Below are positions 51,743 to 59,289 of a stretch of 64,000 bases of DNA, piece by piece. Source of the stretch: Streptomyces sp. NBC_01116 (lineage in GTDB: Bacteria > Actinomycetota > Actinomycetes > Streptomycetales > Streptomycetaceae); contig NZ_CP108644.1 in assembly GCF_041435495.1 (NCBI RefSeq), forward strand, positions 7,797,501 through 7,861,500, given 5' to 3'. Made by a program: the position numbers and the translations under genes. The first letter of the stretch is position 1, and the number at the start of each line of letters is the position of its first letter. The notes beneath the pieces were generated by a model. That model saw nothing but the letters and a program-made list of their open reading frames with translations, was not told the DNA's origin and searched no databases.

Positions 51743-53362
51743 ATGGACGTGTTCACGACGAAGTCCGGGAGGGTACGGGGGCGACGCGCCGCTCGGGACC
51801 GCGGCATCGTCGCCGTACGCGGAGTCCCGTACGCGGCACCGCCGTTCGGCGCCCGCCGGTTCCGGGAGCCGCAGCCGGCGGAACCGTGGGACGGCGTGCG
51901 GGACTGCACCGCGTTCGGGCCGGTGGCCCCCCAGTCGGCCGAACTGCCCGGCGCGCCGAGCTGGTCGCCCGGTGACGAGGACATCCTCACCGTGAACGTC
52001 TGGACGCCCGCCGACGGGCCCGGCGACCTGCCCGTGCTGGTCTGGGTCCACGGCGGGGCGTACGTCTTCGGGTCCTCGGCCCAGCCCGACTTCGACGGCA
52101 CCGCACCGGCGGGCCGTGGGCTCGTCGTCGTCACCCTCAACAGCCGCCTCGGCTTCGAGGGGTTCGGCCACGTGCCGGAACCTCTGGACGCCGACAACGG
52201 CGTGCACGTGCCTGGCGACAGCATGGACGGGACCGGTAAGGGTATGCCGTTGCCGGGCAGGACCATACGCGTGCCCGGCGCCGACGCCGGCGCAGCGGCC
52301 TTCCCCGACAACCGGGGCCTCCTCGACCAGATAGCCGCCCTGGAGTGGGTCCGCGACAACATCTCCGCCTTCGGCGGTTCGCCCGACCGGGTCACCCTGG
52401 CCGGACAGTCGTCGGGCGCCACCTCCGTGGCCTGCCTGACGGTGGCCGACCGGGCGCGGGGCCTGTTCCGCCGCGCCGTCCTGCACAGCGCCGTCAACGC
52501 CTTCGCCACCATGGAGCAGGCGGCCCGCACGACTGCCGAGGTCGCGGAGGCCGCCGGGGTGCCCGCCACCCGCGCGGGGCTGCTCGCCGCCCCGCCCGAG
52601 CTCCTCGTCGCCGCGACGGACCGGGTCTGCGAGCGGTACGCGCAGGACCCCGGCTCGGGGCAGCGCCACTACGACCCGGCGATCTACGGCCCGGTCGCCG
52701 ACGGCGCCCTCCTGACCGCGGACCCGCTGGAGGCCCTGGCGGCCGGAGCGGGCGGCGCGGTGGAGCTGCTGGTCTGCCACACCACGGAGGAGCAGTGGCT
52801 CCTGGACGCGGTCGGCAGCAGCGCGAAGATCACATCGGAGGAGCAACTGGCCCTCTTCGCGGCTGACTTCGGACTACCGGCATCGCTCGTCGAGGGCCAC
52901 CGGGAGCGCCTGCCGGACGCGCCCCTCCTCGATGTCTACCTTTCCCTCTACTCCGGACTGCTGTTCGCCGAATACAGCACGCGCCTCGCCGAGGCCCACG
53001 CCCTGGCGGGCGGCCGGGCCTTCCTCGCCCGCTTCGACCGCCGCCGGGACCCTGCGGGGCAGCGGGTGCGCGCCTGGCACTGCGCGGACATCCCCTTCGC
53101 CTTCGGCAACCTCCACGAGGAGAGCGTCCACTTCCTCCTCGGCGGCCCGCCCGGAGCCGCCGACGAGGAGCTCTCCCGGCGCATGACCCGCGCCTGGGCC
53201 GAGTTCGCCGCCCACGGCGACCCGGGCTGGGCAGCCCTTGACGGGCCCGCCGAGAGCGGGGCGACGGTACAGATCTGGCGTACGGCGGCGGAGGAAGACG
53301 GGGCGGAGCACGGGTTTCGTGACCTGTGGCGTGCGGCCGGACTGCCGCTGCTGGCACCCTGA
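51743..53362 (+). CDS. Type B carboxylesterase/lipase family protein
   Basis: A 539-residue alpha/beta-hydrolase of the carboxylesterase type B family. The oxyanion motif is VWVHGGAY, the nucleophile elbow is AGQSSGA (Ser near residue 227), and WHCADIPFAFGN carries the likely catalytic His. EDILTVNVWTP near residue 75 is a family hallmark. No signal peptide is visible, so it is probably cytosolic. Compared with the common GFGHVPGAPDNRGL sequence, this protein has about 40 extra residues between GFGHVP and DNRGLLDQ (about 150-190), a Gly/Asp-rich surface insertion. Substrate unknown. It starts 196 nt after the MurE-like gene in the same direction. Confidence 0.87.
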   Translation: MDVFTTKSGRVRGRRAARDRGIVAVRGVPYAAPPFGARRFREPQPAEPWDGVRDCTAFGPVAPQSAELPGAPSWSPGDEDILTVNVWTPADGPGDLPVLVWVHGGAYVFGSSAQPDFDGTAPAGRGLVVVTLNSRLGFEGFGHVPEPLDADNGVHVPGDSMDGTGKGMPLPGRTIRVPGADAGAAAFPDNRGLLDQIAALEWVRDNISAFGGSPDRVTLAGQSSGATSVACLTVADRARGLFRRAVLHSAVNAFATMEQAARTTAEVAEAAGVPATRAGLLAAPPELLVAATDRVCERYAQDPGSGQRHYDPAIYGPVADGALLTADPLEALAAGAGGAVELLVCHTTEEQWLLDAVGSSAKITSEEQLALFAADFGLPASLVEGHRERLPDAPLLDVYLSLYSGLLFAEYSTRLAEAHALAGGRAFLARFDRRRDPAGQRVRAWHCADIPFAFGNLHEESVHFLLGGPPGAADEELSRRMTRAWAEFAAHGDPGWAALDGPAESGATVQIWRTAAEEDGAEHGFRDLWRAAGLPLLAP

Positions 53363-53412
53363 GGCGCACCGCCGTCCTCCCTGTCGCGTCCCGGAGAGCC
53401 GTGTGTGTCGCG

Positions 53413-54144
53413 TCATGGGTTCAGGTGCGCACGGATGAGGGTGTCGAGTCGCTGCCATGCCGGCGACGAGGCGTTGACCGTGCCCTGGATGAGGGCGGGG
53501 ATCTCGGATGCCGTGTCCAGCTGGGGCGGTTCGCCGGTTCCATAGCGTTTCCGGGTCGCTTCGGTGATCCGGCCGGCGAGGGCGTCGACGCGGGGGTCAT
53601 CGGCGTCGAGGTCGTGTGCCTGGTCGTAGTCGCGGAAGAGCTGCCGCAGTGCCGGGTCGGCCAGGGTCTCGGCCTGGTCGCGGAACAGTGTGATCGCACG
53701 ATCCGGGTGGCTGGCGAATACGAGGACCCAGAGGTCGCGTTGCAGGTCCACCCATCGAGGCGTGAATCCCCAGCGGGCCAGGGCTTCCAGGTGGGTGCCG
53801 ACCTCGGTGGGCAGTGGTGCCGGATGTCCGGCTGCGAGCCGGCGCAGGCGTCCCTGCGCCTCCCGCAGCGTACGGACGCGGGCGGTGAGATCCCGGTCGA
53901 TCTCGCTCAGCGCCCGCTGGAACTCCTCCTCGGTCGCCGATCGCAGATCCCGGATGCGGGCCAGGGGAACGCCGGCCTCCGCGAGGGTGCGGATCTTGAT
54001 CAGGGCGATCGCGTCGTCCGCGCCGTACCGGCGGTAGCCGGACGCATCACGGTCGGGTTCGGGGAGCAGGCCCTTGTCGTGGTAGACGCGGATGGTCTTG
54101 ATCGACACTCCGGCGTACCTGGCCAGCTGCCCGATGGTGATCAC
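53413..54144 (-). CDS. MerR-family transcriptional regulator
   Basis: A 243-residue activator-type regulator. The winged HTH is at residues 1-70 (ITIGQLARYAGVSIKTIRVYHDKGLL, then YRRYGADD), a coiled-coil helix covers 80-115, and a larger effector domain of about 120 residues follows, which has no cysteines and so is more like the TipA/BmrR drug-sensing branch than the metal sensors. It is divergent from the Thr-Asp repeat gene across 53 nt. That gap contains TGCC...GGCA arms (54162 region) that may be its operator, though the symmetry is weak. Its own ligand and targets are unknown. Confidence 0.88.
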   Translation of the reverse strand: MITIGQLARYAGVSIKTIRVYHDKGLLPEPDRDASGYRRYGADDAIALIKIRTLAEAGVPLARIRDLRSATEEEFQRALSEIDRDLTARVRTLREAQGRLRRLAAGHPAPLPTEVGTHLEALARWGFTPRWVDLQRDLWVLVFASHPDRAITLFRDQAETLADPALRQLFRDYDQAHDLDADDPRVDALAGRITEATRKRYGTGEPPQLDTASEIPALIQGTVNASSPAWQRLDTLIRAHLNP

Positions 54145-54197
54145 TCGGACATCGTCCCACTTGCCTTTCCCTTGGGGCAGGGCTGCACGATGGCGCC

Positions 54198-54533
54198 ATG
54201 GCGAACACGAACATGAGCACGGACACGGACACGGACACGGACACGGACACGGACATGGGCATCGATCGGGAGATCCTGCGCGAGCTGGCCGATGAGGGCA
54301 GTGAGGCGGCTCTGGACCGGCTGGCCGACCTCGCGGGTGCTACGGGTGACCTCGAAGAGCTGAGGGAGTTGTTGGACGAGGGATCCCTGCGCGCAGGGTT
54401 CCTGCTCACCCGGCGCGCGTCCTCGACCGGCGACCTGCGTGAGCTGCAACGGATCTCCGACGCCGGGTACGACGAGGCCGGAAGTGAGCTGGACCGGCTG
54501 CTGAAGGCGCCGACCGACGAGCATCGGGACTGA
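54198..54533 (+). CDS. Small acidic protein with N-terminal Thr-Asp repeat
   Basis: A 111-residue hypothetical protein. Residues 8-19 are six Thr-Asp pairs encoded by six perfect ACGGAC hexamers (54219-54254), so slippage would change the number of pairs without breaking the frame. The rest is a helical, leucine-rich acidic domain (LRELADEGSEAALDRLADLA, LEELRELLDEGSLRAGFLL) resembling short solenoid or ankyrin-like helical pairs. No signal peptide. It starts 53 nt from the divergent MerR gene and may be its target. Function unknown. Confidence 0.7.
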   Translation: MANTNMSTDTDTDTDTDTDMGIDREILRELADEGSEAALDRLADLAGATGDLEELRELLDEGSLRAGFLLTRRASSTGDLRELQRISDAGYDEAGSELDRLLKAPTDEHRD

Positions 54534-54620
54534 GCGGCCGACAGCCGACAGCCGACAACTGGCTGCCGACAACTGGCTTGCCGGCAGCCGCCGCGGAGGC
54601 GCTCGCGCGGTCGGGCTCGA

Positions 54621-54710
54621 TTACTTGGGGTCGCGGTTGAAGTGCGCCGTCGACCAGCGGTAGCCGAGCGCTGTCAGACCGACGGCTTCCGGTGTCCGGT
54701 CGGCTCGCAC
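54621..54710 (-). other. Possible gene remnant or mini-ORF
   Basis: A minus-strand frame ending with TAA at 54621 reads GLTALGYRWSTAHFNRDPK at its end, which looks like a genuine protein C-terminus. The only nearby start is a GTG at 54710 giving 29 residues, and upstream the frame degenerates into Arg/Pro/Ala. It may be the tail of a deleted gene. Confidence 0.2.
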
Positions 54711-54795
54711 CTCGTGCTGCGCCGGAGCGAACGAACCGTGTGTGCGGGCTGGTGCGCCCGCCGGCTGCCGCGCCCGCGGGTACGGAGCGCGGGGG

Positions 54796-55122
54796 CTACT
54801 TCTCGGCCGTGCCGGCTGTGGGGCTGATGGACTCCTGGTAGGCGTCCGCGTGGGTGGGGGAGTCCTTGATCAGATCGTCGCAGAACGCGGCGACGTCCAT
54901 GCCGATCAGTTCCACGACCCCTTTGTCCGCGGCGACGCCTTCCTCGAAGAAGTCGACGATCCCGGGGAGCAGCGGCCCGTCGGGCAGGTCGACCGGTCCG
55001 ACCTTGAACAGGTACTTCTGCATCTCCTTGTAGACGATCCGGTAGTCCGGCGGGAGCGCCTTGACCCGGGCCGTGTGCGCCCGCCACTGCTTCTTGCCCT
55101 CGATGATGTCCTGGATGCCCAC
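54796..55122 (-). CDS. DUF1048 family protein (second copy)
   Basis: A 108-residue cytosolic protein of the DUF1048 family. Landmarks are KKQWRAHTARVKALPPDYR, VYKEMQKYLF, LPGIVDFFEEGVA and FCDDLIKD. The family is helical, appears next to PadR regulators in Firmicutes and Actinobacteria, and has no established function. The GTG start follows the upstream DUF1048 stop by one nucleotide, with GGGAGG as ribosome site, so it is the third gene of the PadR operon. It is clearly related in layout to the preceding gene (a tandem duplication), though sequence has diverged. Confidence 0.85.
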   Translation of the reverse strand: MGIQDIIEGKKQWRAHTARVKALPPDYRIVYKEMQKYLFKVGPVDLPDGPLLPGIVDFFEEGVAADKGVVELIGMDVAAFCDDLIKDSPTHADAYQESISPTAGTAEK

Positions 55123-55123
55123 G

Positions 55124-55480
55124 TCAGCCTCCCAGCCGGTTCAGTTTCCTTGCGACGTTGCTGTTCAGCTGCTCACGCCACCGGTCGCGATAGGTGGGTG
55201 CGCCTTCTCCGCCGGCCAGCGCCGTGCAGAAGCCTCGGATGTCGTCGCCGAGGACCTGGTGGGCGCTCTGCCCGTCCGCCGCCGTTTCTTCGAGCAGTCC
55301 CAGGGTGGCGTCGAGGATCGGCATCAGATTGCGGCCGGTGAAGTCCCCGTGGGGAGTGAGGTGGGCCTTGATCTGTTCCCAGGCGGCCCGGTGGTCCTCG
55401 GGCAGGGCCTCGGCCCGTGCCTCGAACGCCTTCCAGTCCCTGGTGAGATCGCTGCCCGTGATGGTCTCCCAGAAGTTCAT
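55124..55480 (-). CDS. DUF1048 family protein (first copy)
   Basis: A 118-residue DUF1048 protein: DWKAFEARAEALPEDHRAAWEQIKAHL, LMPILDATLGLLEETAADG and FCTALAGGEG match the family and the neighbouring copy (DFFEEGVAADKG, FCDDLIKD). Translated from an ATG inside an ATGA overlap with the PadR stop, with AAGGAGGG upstream. Its stop is followed by one base and then the second copy. The two proteins probably form a complex or act together under PadR control; the role is unknown. Confidence 0.86.
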   Translation of the reverse strand: MNFWETITGSDLTRDWKAFEARAEALPEDHRAAWEQIKAHLTPHGDFTGRNLMPILDATLGLLEETAADGQSAHQVLGDDIRGFCTALAGGEGAPTYRDRWREQLNSNVARKLNRLGG

Positions 55481-55803
55481 CTCCCGCCCTCCTTGAGCTT
55501 GTCGATGCGTGATGAGACGTACTGCCATTTCGTCCAGAACTTCGCGAGCTCCTCGCGCCCGGTGTCGTTGAGCGCGTAGAACTTGCGCGGCGGGCCCACC
55601 CCGGACGGCCGTTTCGTCACCTGGACGAGCTTGTTCCTCTCCAGTCGCAGCAAGATGGTGTACACCGTCCCCTCGACGACGTCGGTGAAGCCGAGTTCGT
55701 TCAGCCGGCGGGTGATGGCGTACCCGTAGGTCTCCTCGCTGCCGATGATTTCGAGCACGCACCCTTCGAGCGTGCCCTTCAGCATCTCTGTCAGGTCGTC
55801 CAT
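55477..55803 (-). CDS. PadR-family transcriptional regulator
   Basis: A 108-residue short-form PadR regulator with a winged HTH: LEGCVLEIIGSEETYGYAI is the first helices, LNELGFTDVVEGTVYTILLRLE the recognition helix and wing, and PPRKFYALNDTGREEL the wing/C-terminal helix. Such proteins repress their own operon, usually in response to small hydrophobic molecules. The upstream 70 nt hold two overlapping inverted repeats that fit an autoregulatory site. It overlaps the first DUF1048 gene by ATGA, which places all three under the same promoter. Confidence 0.92.
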   Translation of the reverse strand: MDDLTEMLKGTLEGCVLEIIGSEETYGYAITRRLNELGFTDVVEGTVYTILLRLERNKLVQVTKRPSGVGPPRKFYALNDTGREELAKFWTKWQYVSSRIDKLKEGGR

Positions 55804-55823
55804 CGCGAGTCCTCCTCAACCTC

Positions 55824-55872
55824 GTGGTACTACGTAGCGCCGAGTACCACTACACGGTATCACCGAGTAGTG
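55824..55872 (-). promoter_or_regulatory. Overlapping inverted repeats upstream of padR
   Basis: GTGGTACT (55824-55831) pairs with AGTACCAC (55843-55850), and CACTAC (55848-55853) pairs with GTAGTG (55867-55872). The segment is AT-richer than its surroundings and contains TACTACGTAG. It lies 21 nt upstream of the padR ATG, so it probably covers the promoter. Confidence 0.6.
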
Positions 55873-55988
55873 GGTAGGGGGAGTGAATACACCGCCGTCG
55901 CCGTGGCGGTCCGCTTCCGCTTCCGCAGGTTCGGGGCTCCCGCTGCCTGCGCCATGTGCCGAGATGGAACCGACGCCGGGGCTCACCC

Positions 55989-56876
55989 CTACGTGAAGCC
56001 GCCCGAGCGGGCCAGCCAGCGGCCCGCGTGCCGTGACACCTCGATGGGGCGACCGAAGCAGGCGGTCATGCGCTCCTCCGTGAGGACCTCCTCGACCACC
56101 CCTGCCGCGAGCACACGCCCCTCACGCAGGAGCAGGGCATGACTGATCGCCGGGGAGAGTTCCTCCAGGTGGTGGGTGACAGTCACCGTCGACAACTCGG
56201 GCCTATGCAGAGCGAGATGGCGCATGGTGTCGATGAGGTCCTCGCGCGAGGGCAGATCGAGCGCGTTGAACGGTTCGTCGAGCAGCAACAGGGCGGGATC
56301 CGCCATGAGGGCGCGGGCGATGAGGATCCGGGCGCGCTGGCCGCCCGAGCAGGCGCCATAGGGTCGGTCGGCGAGGTCCTTGATCCGGAGTTCGGCGAGC
56401 AATCCGCGGGCACGCTCGCGCACCTCGTCGTCGTACGACTTCCACAGCGGCTGGACGGTGCCGGAGTGGCCGGTGAGGACGGTGGTGTGGCCGGTCAGGT
56501 CCCCGGGCACGCGCTGCGAGGTGGAGACGTGGCCGATGCGGGCGCGCAGCTCCCGCACGTCGACGCGGCCGAGCCGGTGGCCGAGGACGTCCACCGTGCC
56601 GGTGGTGGGGAAAGCGGTGGCGCCGACGAGCCGCAGGACGCTGGTCTTGCCCGCTCCGTTGGGGCCGAGCAGCGCCCAGTGCTCGCCGGCCCGGACGGTC
56701 CAGCCGACGCTGTCGAGGATGACCTGGCCGGTGGTGTGGCGGCGCATGCTCACGCCGTCGAGGGCGGCGACGACGCGCCCGTGGCTGTTGCCGGTGTTCC
56801 CGTCCATGCCGTCGTCCGGCCCCTTCGTGTCGGTGAGTACCCCGTCTGTCGCACGGAGGGTAGCTGTAGGCGGCAT
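55989..56876 (-). CDS. ABC transporter ATP-binding protein
   Basis: An ATPase subunit with Walker A GPNGAGKTS, Q-loop in HVSTSQRVPG, signature CSGGQRARI, Walker B ALLLLDEP and switch His in VTVTHHLEE. The order and spacing are complete. The C-terminal 40 residues (CFGRPIEVSRHAGRW) resemble the YlmA/ModF-like stand-alone ATPases. No permease or binding protein is adjacent, so its partner is elsewhere or it is a soluble ABC protein. The ATG at 56876 gives 295 residues but has no ribosome site; an ATG at 56807 (MDGNTGNSHG) would remove a poorly conserved N-terminus and is also plausible. Confidence 0.86.
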   Translation of the reverse strand: MPPTATLRATDGVLTDTKGPDDGMDGNTGNSHGRVVAALDGVSMRRHTTGQVILDSVGWTVRAGEHWALLGPNGAGKTSVLRLVGATAFPTTGTVDVLGHRLGRVDVRELRARIGHVSTSQRVPGDLTGHTTVLTGHSGTVQPLWKSYDDEVRERARGLLAELRIKDLADRPYGACSGGQRARILIARALMADPALLLLDEPFNALDLPSREDLIDTMRHLALHRPELSTVTVTHHLEELSPAISHALLLREGRVLAAGVVEEVLTEERMTACFGRPIEVSRHAGRWLARSGGFT

Positions 56877-56953
56877 TTATCGGCGTGGGTGACTGCATGG
56901 CGGACACGGACCGGTGTCCTGGACGCCCTCCCGGTGTCCCGTCGTGGCGGACC

Positions 56954-57316
56954 TCAGCGCCGGGCCAGGGCGAGCAGGCTCAGTCCGAACATCAGTACTC
57001 CGAGGGGGAGATGGACCGACGGAAGGTGCGCGATGCCGACCGCGACCTGGACCGAGGCCAGGACCAGGAAGCCGGACGCGTACAGGATGGGCCGGGGCGA
57101 GCCGCCACCCGGCTTCCAGGCCAGTACCGCCGCGAGGACGTACAGCATCGACGCTCCGTACATCACGCGCGCGCCGACGCTGTGCAGCGTTTCCCCGTAG
57201 GACGAGGTCATCAGCAGCCCGGAGGAGACCGCCTGAAGGAAGATGGTCAGTGTCTGGAGGGCGATCGCGATCCGCAGAAACGGGAACGCGCGCTGTGTCG
57301 TCACCGGAGTGGCCAT
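56954..57316 (-). CDS. Small four-helix membrane protein
   Basis: A 120-residue integral membrane protein with four hydrophobic segments (about residues 12-35, 48-66, 76-97 and 99-117) and a short basic C-terminus. There is no motif I can assign. The ATG has AAGGGG 6 nt upstream. It is transcribed divergently from the ECF41-type sigma factor across 96 nt. ECF41 factors usually neighbour a COE-type protein (carboxymuconolactone decarboxylase, oxidoreductase or epimerase); this membrane protein occupies that place here and is a candidate target gene, by position only. Confidence 0.75.
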   Translation of the reverse strand: MATPVTTQRAFPFLRIAIALQTLTIFLQAVSSGLLMTSSYGETLHSVGARVMYGASMLYVLAAVLAWKPGGGSPRPILYASGFLVLASVQVAVGIAHLPSVHLPLGVLMFGLSLLALARR

Positions 57317-57412
57317 GCCACGCCCCTTTTCCGCCCGTGGGCAGTCGATCGATAAGGTCTCACCAACCCGACGACGCGGGCCGGCGAAAGGTAAGGCGAG
57401 GAGGCCGGGAGC

Positions 57413-58315
57413 ATGGAGGCGGAGGGGGTGCGCGCCGAGGTGACAGCTGGTGAGCGCGGCCGACTGATCAACGTGGCCTACCGGTTGCTCGGATCGCTCG
57501 CCGAGTCCGAGGACGCCGTGCAGGAGGCCTTCGCGCGCTGGTACGCGTTGCCGCGGAGCCGGCGGGACGAGATCGTGTCGCCCGGCGCCTGGCTGACGAC
57601 GGTGACCGGCCGCATCTGCCTGGACGTGCTCGGCTCGGCGCGGGTCCGGCGCGAACGCTACGTCGGCGCGTGGCTGCCCGATCCACTGCCCGACCCGGTC
57701 GAACGCGGCGACGGCCGGGGCTCCGACCCCGCCGACCGGATGGTTCTGGACGAGTCGGTGACCATGGCCTTCCTCGTCGTCCTGGAGACGATGACCCCCG
57801 CCGAGCGCGTGTCGTTCGTCCTGCACGATGTCTTCCGCTACCCCTTCGCCGAGATCGCCGACGTCCTCGGCCGGACGCCGGCCGCCTGCAAACAACTCGC
57901 GTCCTCCGCCCGGCGGCGGGTGCCCGGCGCCGGGGCTCCGGTGGCGGCGGACGCGCGGACCGAGGTGGTGCGGCGGGTCAAGGAGGCGTGGGAGAGCAAG
58001 GACATCGCGGCCCTCGTCGACCTCCTCGACCCGACCGCCGTGATGACCGCCGACGGCGGCGGCCTGGTCGGTGCCGCGCTGCACCCGATCGAAGGTGACG
58101 CGCGCATCGCCTCGTACATGGTCGCCATCGCCGACCGGGCCCCGGGGCTGGTGCTGCGGGAGCGGTCGGTCAATGGTGCGCCGGGCCTGGTGGCGCTACG
58201 GGACGGTGTCGTCGTGACCGTGGCCTCGTTCGACGTGGCCGAGGGCCGTGTCGCCCGGGTCTGGGTGGTCCGCAACCCGGAGAAGCTGGGGCCGTGGGCC
58301 ACCCCGCGGGCGTGA
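57413..58315 (+). CDS. ECF41-type RNA polymerase sigma factor
   Basis: A 300-residue extracytoplasmic-function sigma factor. Region 2 is at about residues 15-80 (RLINVAYRLLGSLAESEDAVQEAF), region 4 at about 115-165 (MTPAERVSFVLHDVFRYPFAEIADVLGR). A C-terminal SnoaL-like domain of about 120 residues replaces an anti-sigma factor. The ECF41 hallmarks are present: WLPDP in the linker (WLPEP consensus), DGGG near residue 215, and RNPEKL at the end (NPDKL consensus). In this group the C-terminal domain tunes activity intramolecularly. The ATG follows GGAGGCC. It is divergent from the four-helix membrane protein. Confidence 0.9.
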   Translation: MEAEGVRAEVTAGERGRLINVAYRLLGSLAESEDAVQEAFARWYALPRSRRDEIVSPGAWLTTVTGRICLDVLGSARVRRERYVGAWLPDPLPDPVERGDGRGSDPADRMVLDESVTMAFLVVLETMTPAERVSFVLHDVFRYPFAEIADVLGRTPAACKQLASSARRRVPGAGAPVAADARTEVVRRVKEAWESKDIAALVDLLDPTAVMTADGGGLVGAALHPIEGDARIASYMVAIADRAPGLVLRERSVNGAPGLVALRDGVVVTVASFDVAEGRVARVWVVRNPEKLGPWATPRA

Positions 58316-58417
58316 CGACGACGAGGAGGTCCTAGGTGGCTCGGGGTCGCTGACCGCTGCGATGCCCCTGAGCGGTGATGCCTGCTGAGGGATCGAACTC
58401 GGTCGGCCTCCATCGGC

Positions 58418-58468
58418 CACGGACCCTACGAAGTCACGGACCCTACGAAGTCACGGAGCCTGCGAAGT
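58418..58468. repeat. Three 17-bp tandem repeats
   Basis: The unit CACGGACCCTACGAAGT occurs twice perfectly and a third time with two changes, in the 229-nt gap between the sigma factor and the convergent GNAT gene. No gene is seen in this gap. Confidence 0.8.
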
Positions 58469-58544
58469 CACGGAGGCACAGGGGCACGGCGTCATGCATG
58501 CAGGCACGCGGGCACACAGTCGTGGGGGCGTGGGCAGGTCGGCT

Positions 58545-59120
58545 CTACCGGCGCAGGTCGAGCCGCATCAGTACGCGCGGGTGACCGGACAGCACCGAGG
58601 TGGTGTCGGCGGCGTGGGTGAACCCGGCGCGCTCGAAGTTCTTCCGGATGCCGGGGTACGCCATCGTCAGGTCGACCTTGGCGTCACCGCTGTCGAGTGG
58701 GTACGCCTCGATCGCCGGCGCGCCCTGGGCGCGGGCGAACGCGACCGCGCCGGAGATCAGCTCGCGCGAGATCCCTTTCCCGCGATGGCCGGGGCGAACC
58801 CGGATGCACCACAGGGACCAGACCGGCAGGTCGTCGACGTGCGGGATCTTTCGGCTGCGGGCGAAGGCGGTGTCCGAGCGCGGCGCCACAGCGGCCCAGC
58901 CGACCGGCTCGTCGCCGTCGTAGGCGAGCACACCCGGCGGAGGCTCCGCGCGGCAGAGCCCGGCGACGTACTCGCCGCGGGCCGGACCGCGGAGCTCGGT
59001 GTTGAGCTTGGACGGAATCCGGTAGCTCAGGCACCAACAGACGTTGGCCTCGGGGGACTTCGGGCCGACCAGGGTACGGACGTCCTCGAATGCCGAAGCC
59101 GGGCGAACGGCGATGGTCAT
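58545..59120 (-). CDS. GNAT-family N-acetyltransferase
   Basis: A 191-residue acetyltransferase. The acetyl-CoA site is in WSLWCIRVRPGHRGKGISRELI near residues 105-125, with GWAAVAPRSDTAF as strand 4 and IEAYPLD as motif B. VCWCLSYRIPSKLN near residue 30 is typical of a subgroup in which two Cys lie near the substrate. The substrate is unknown. ATG at 59120 is preferred; a GTG seven codons upstream is open too. No ribosome site is apparent at either, so the message may be leaderless. Alone on its strand. Confidence 0.82.
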   Translation of the reverse strand: MTIAVRPASAFEDVRTLVGPKSPEANVCWCLSYRIPSKLNTELRGPARGEYVAGLCRAEPPPGVLAYDGDEPVGWAAVAPRSDTAFARSRKIPHVDDLPVWSLWCIRVRPGHRGKGISRELISGAVAFARAQGAPAIEAYPLDSGDAKVDLTMAYPGIRKNFERAGFTHAADTTSVLSGHPRVLMRLDLRR

Positions 59121-59289
59121 GGCGCCACGATGCCATGACACACCCGGTGACGCCCGCGGGGAGCGTCGACAAGCGAACCGGCCGAGGTCCGGAGGTGTCC
59201 CGCCCGCTCCGGGCCCGAACGGCTGGGGTCACGGGTGCCCGCGGCAGACACGGACAACAGGCGCCCCGGGGTGCCCGGGGACCCTGTCC

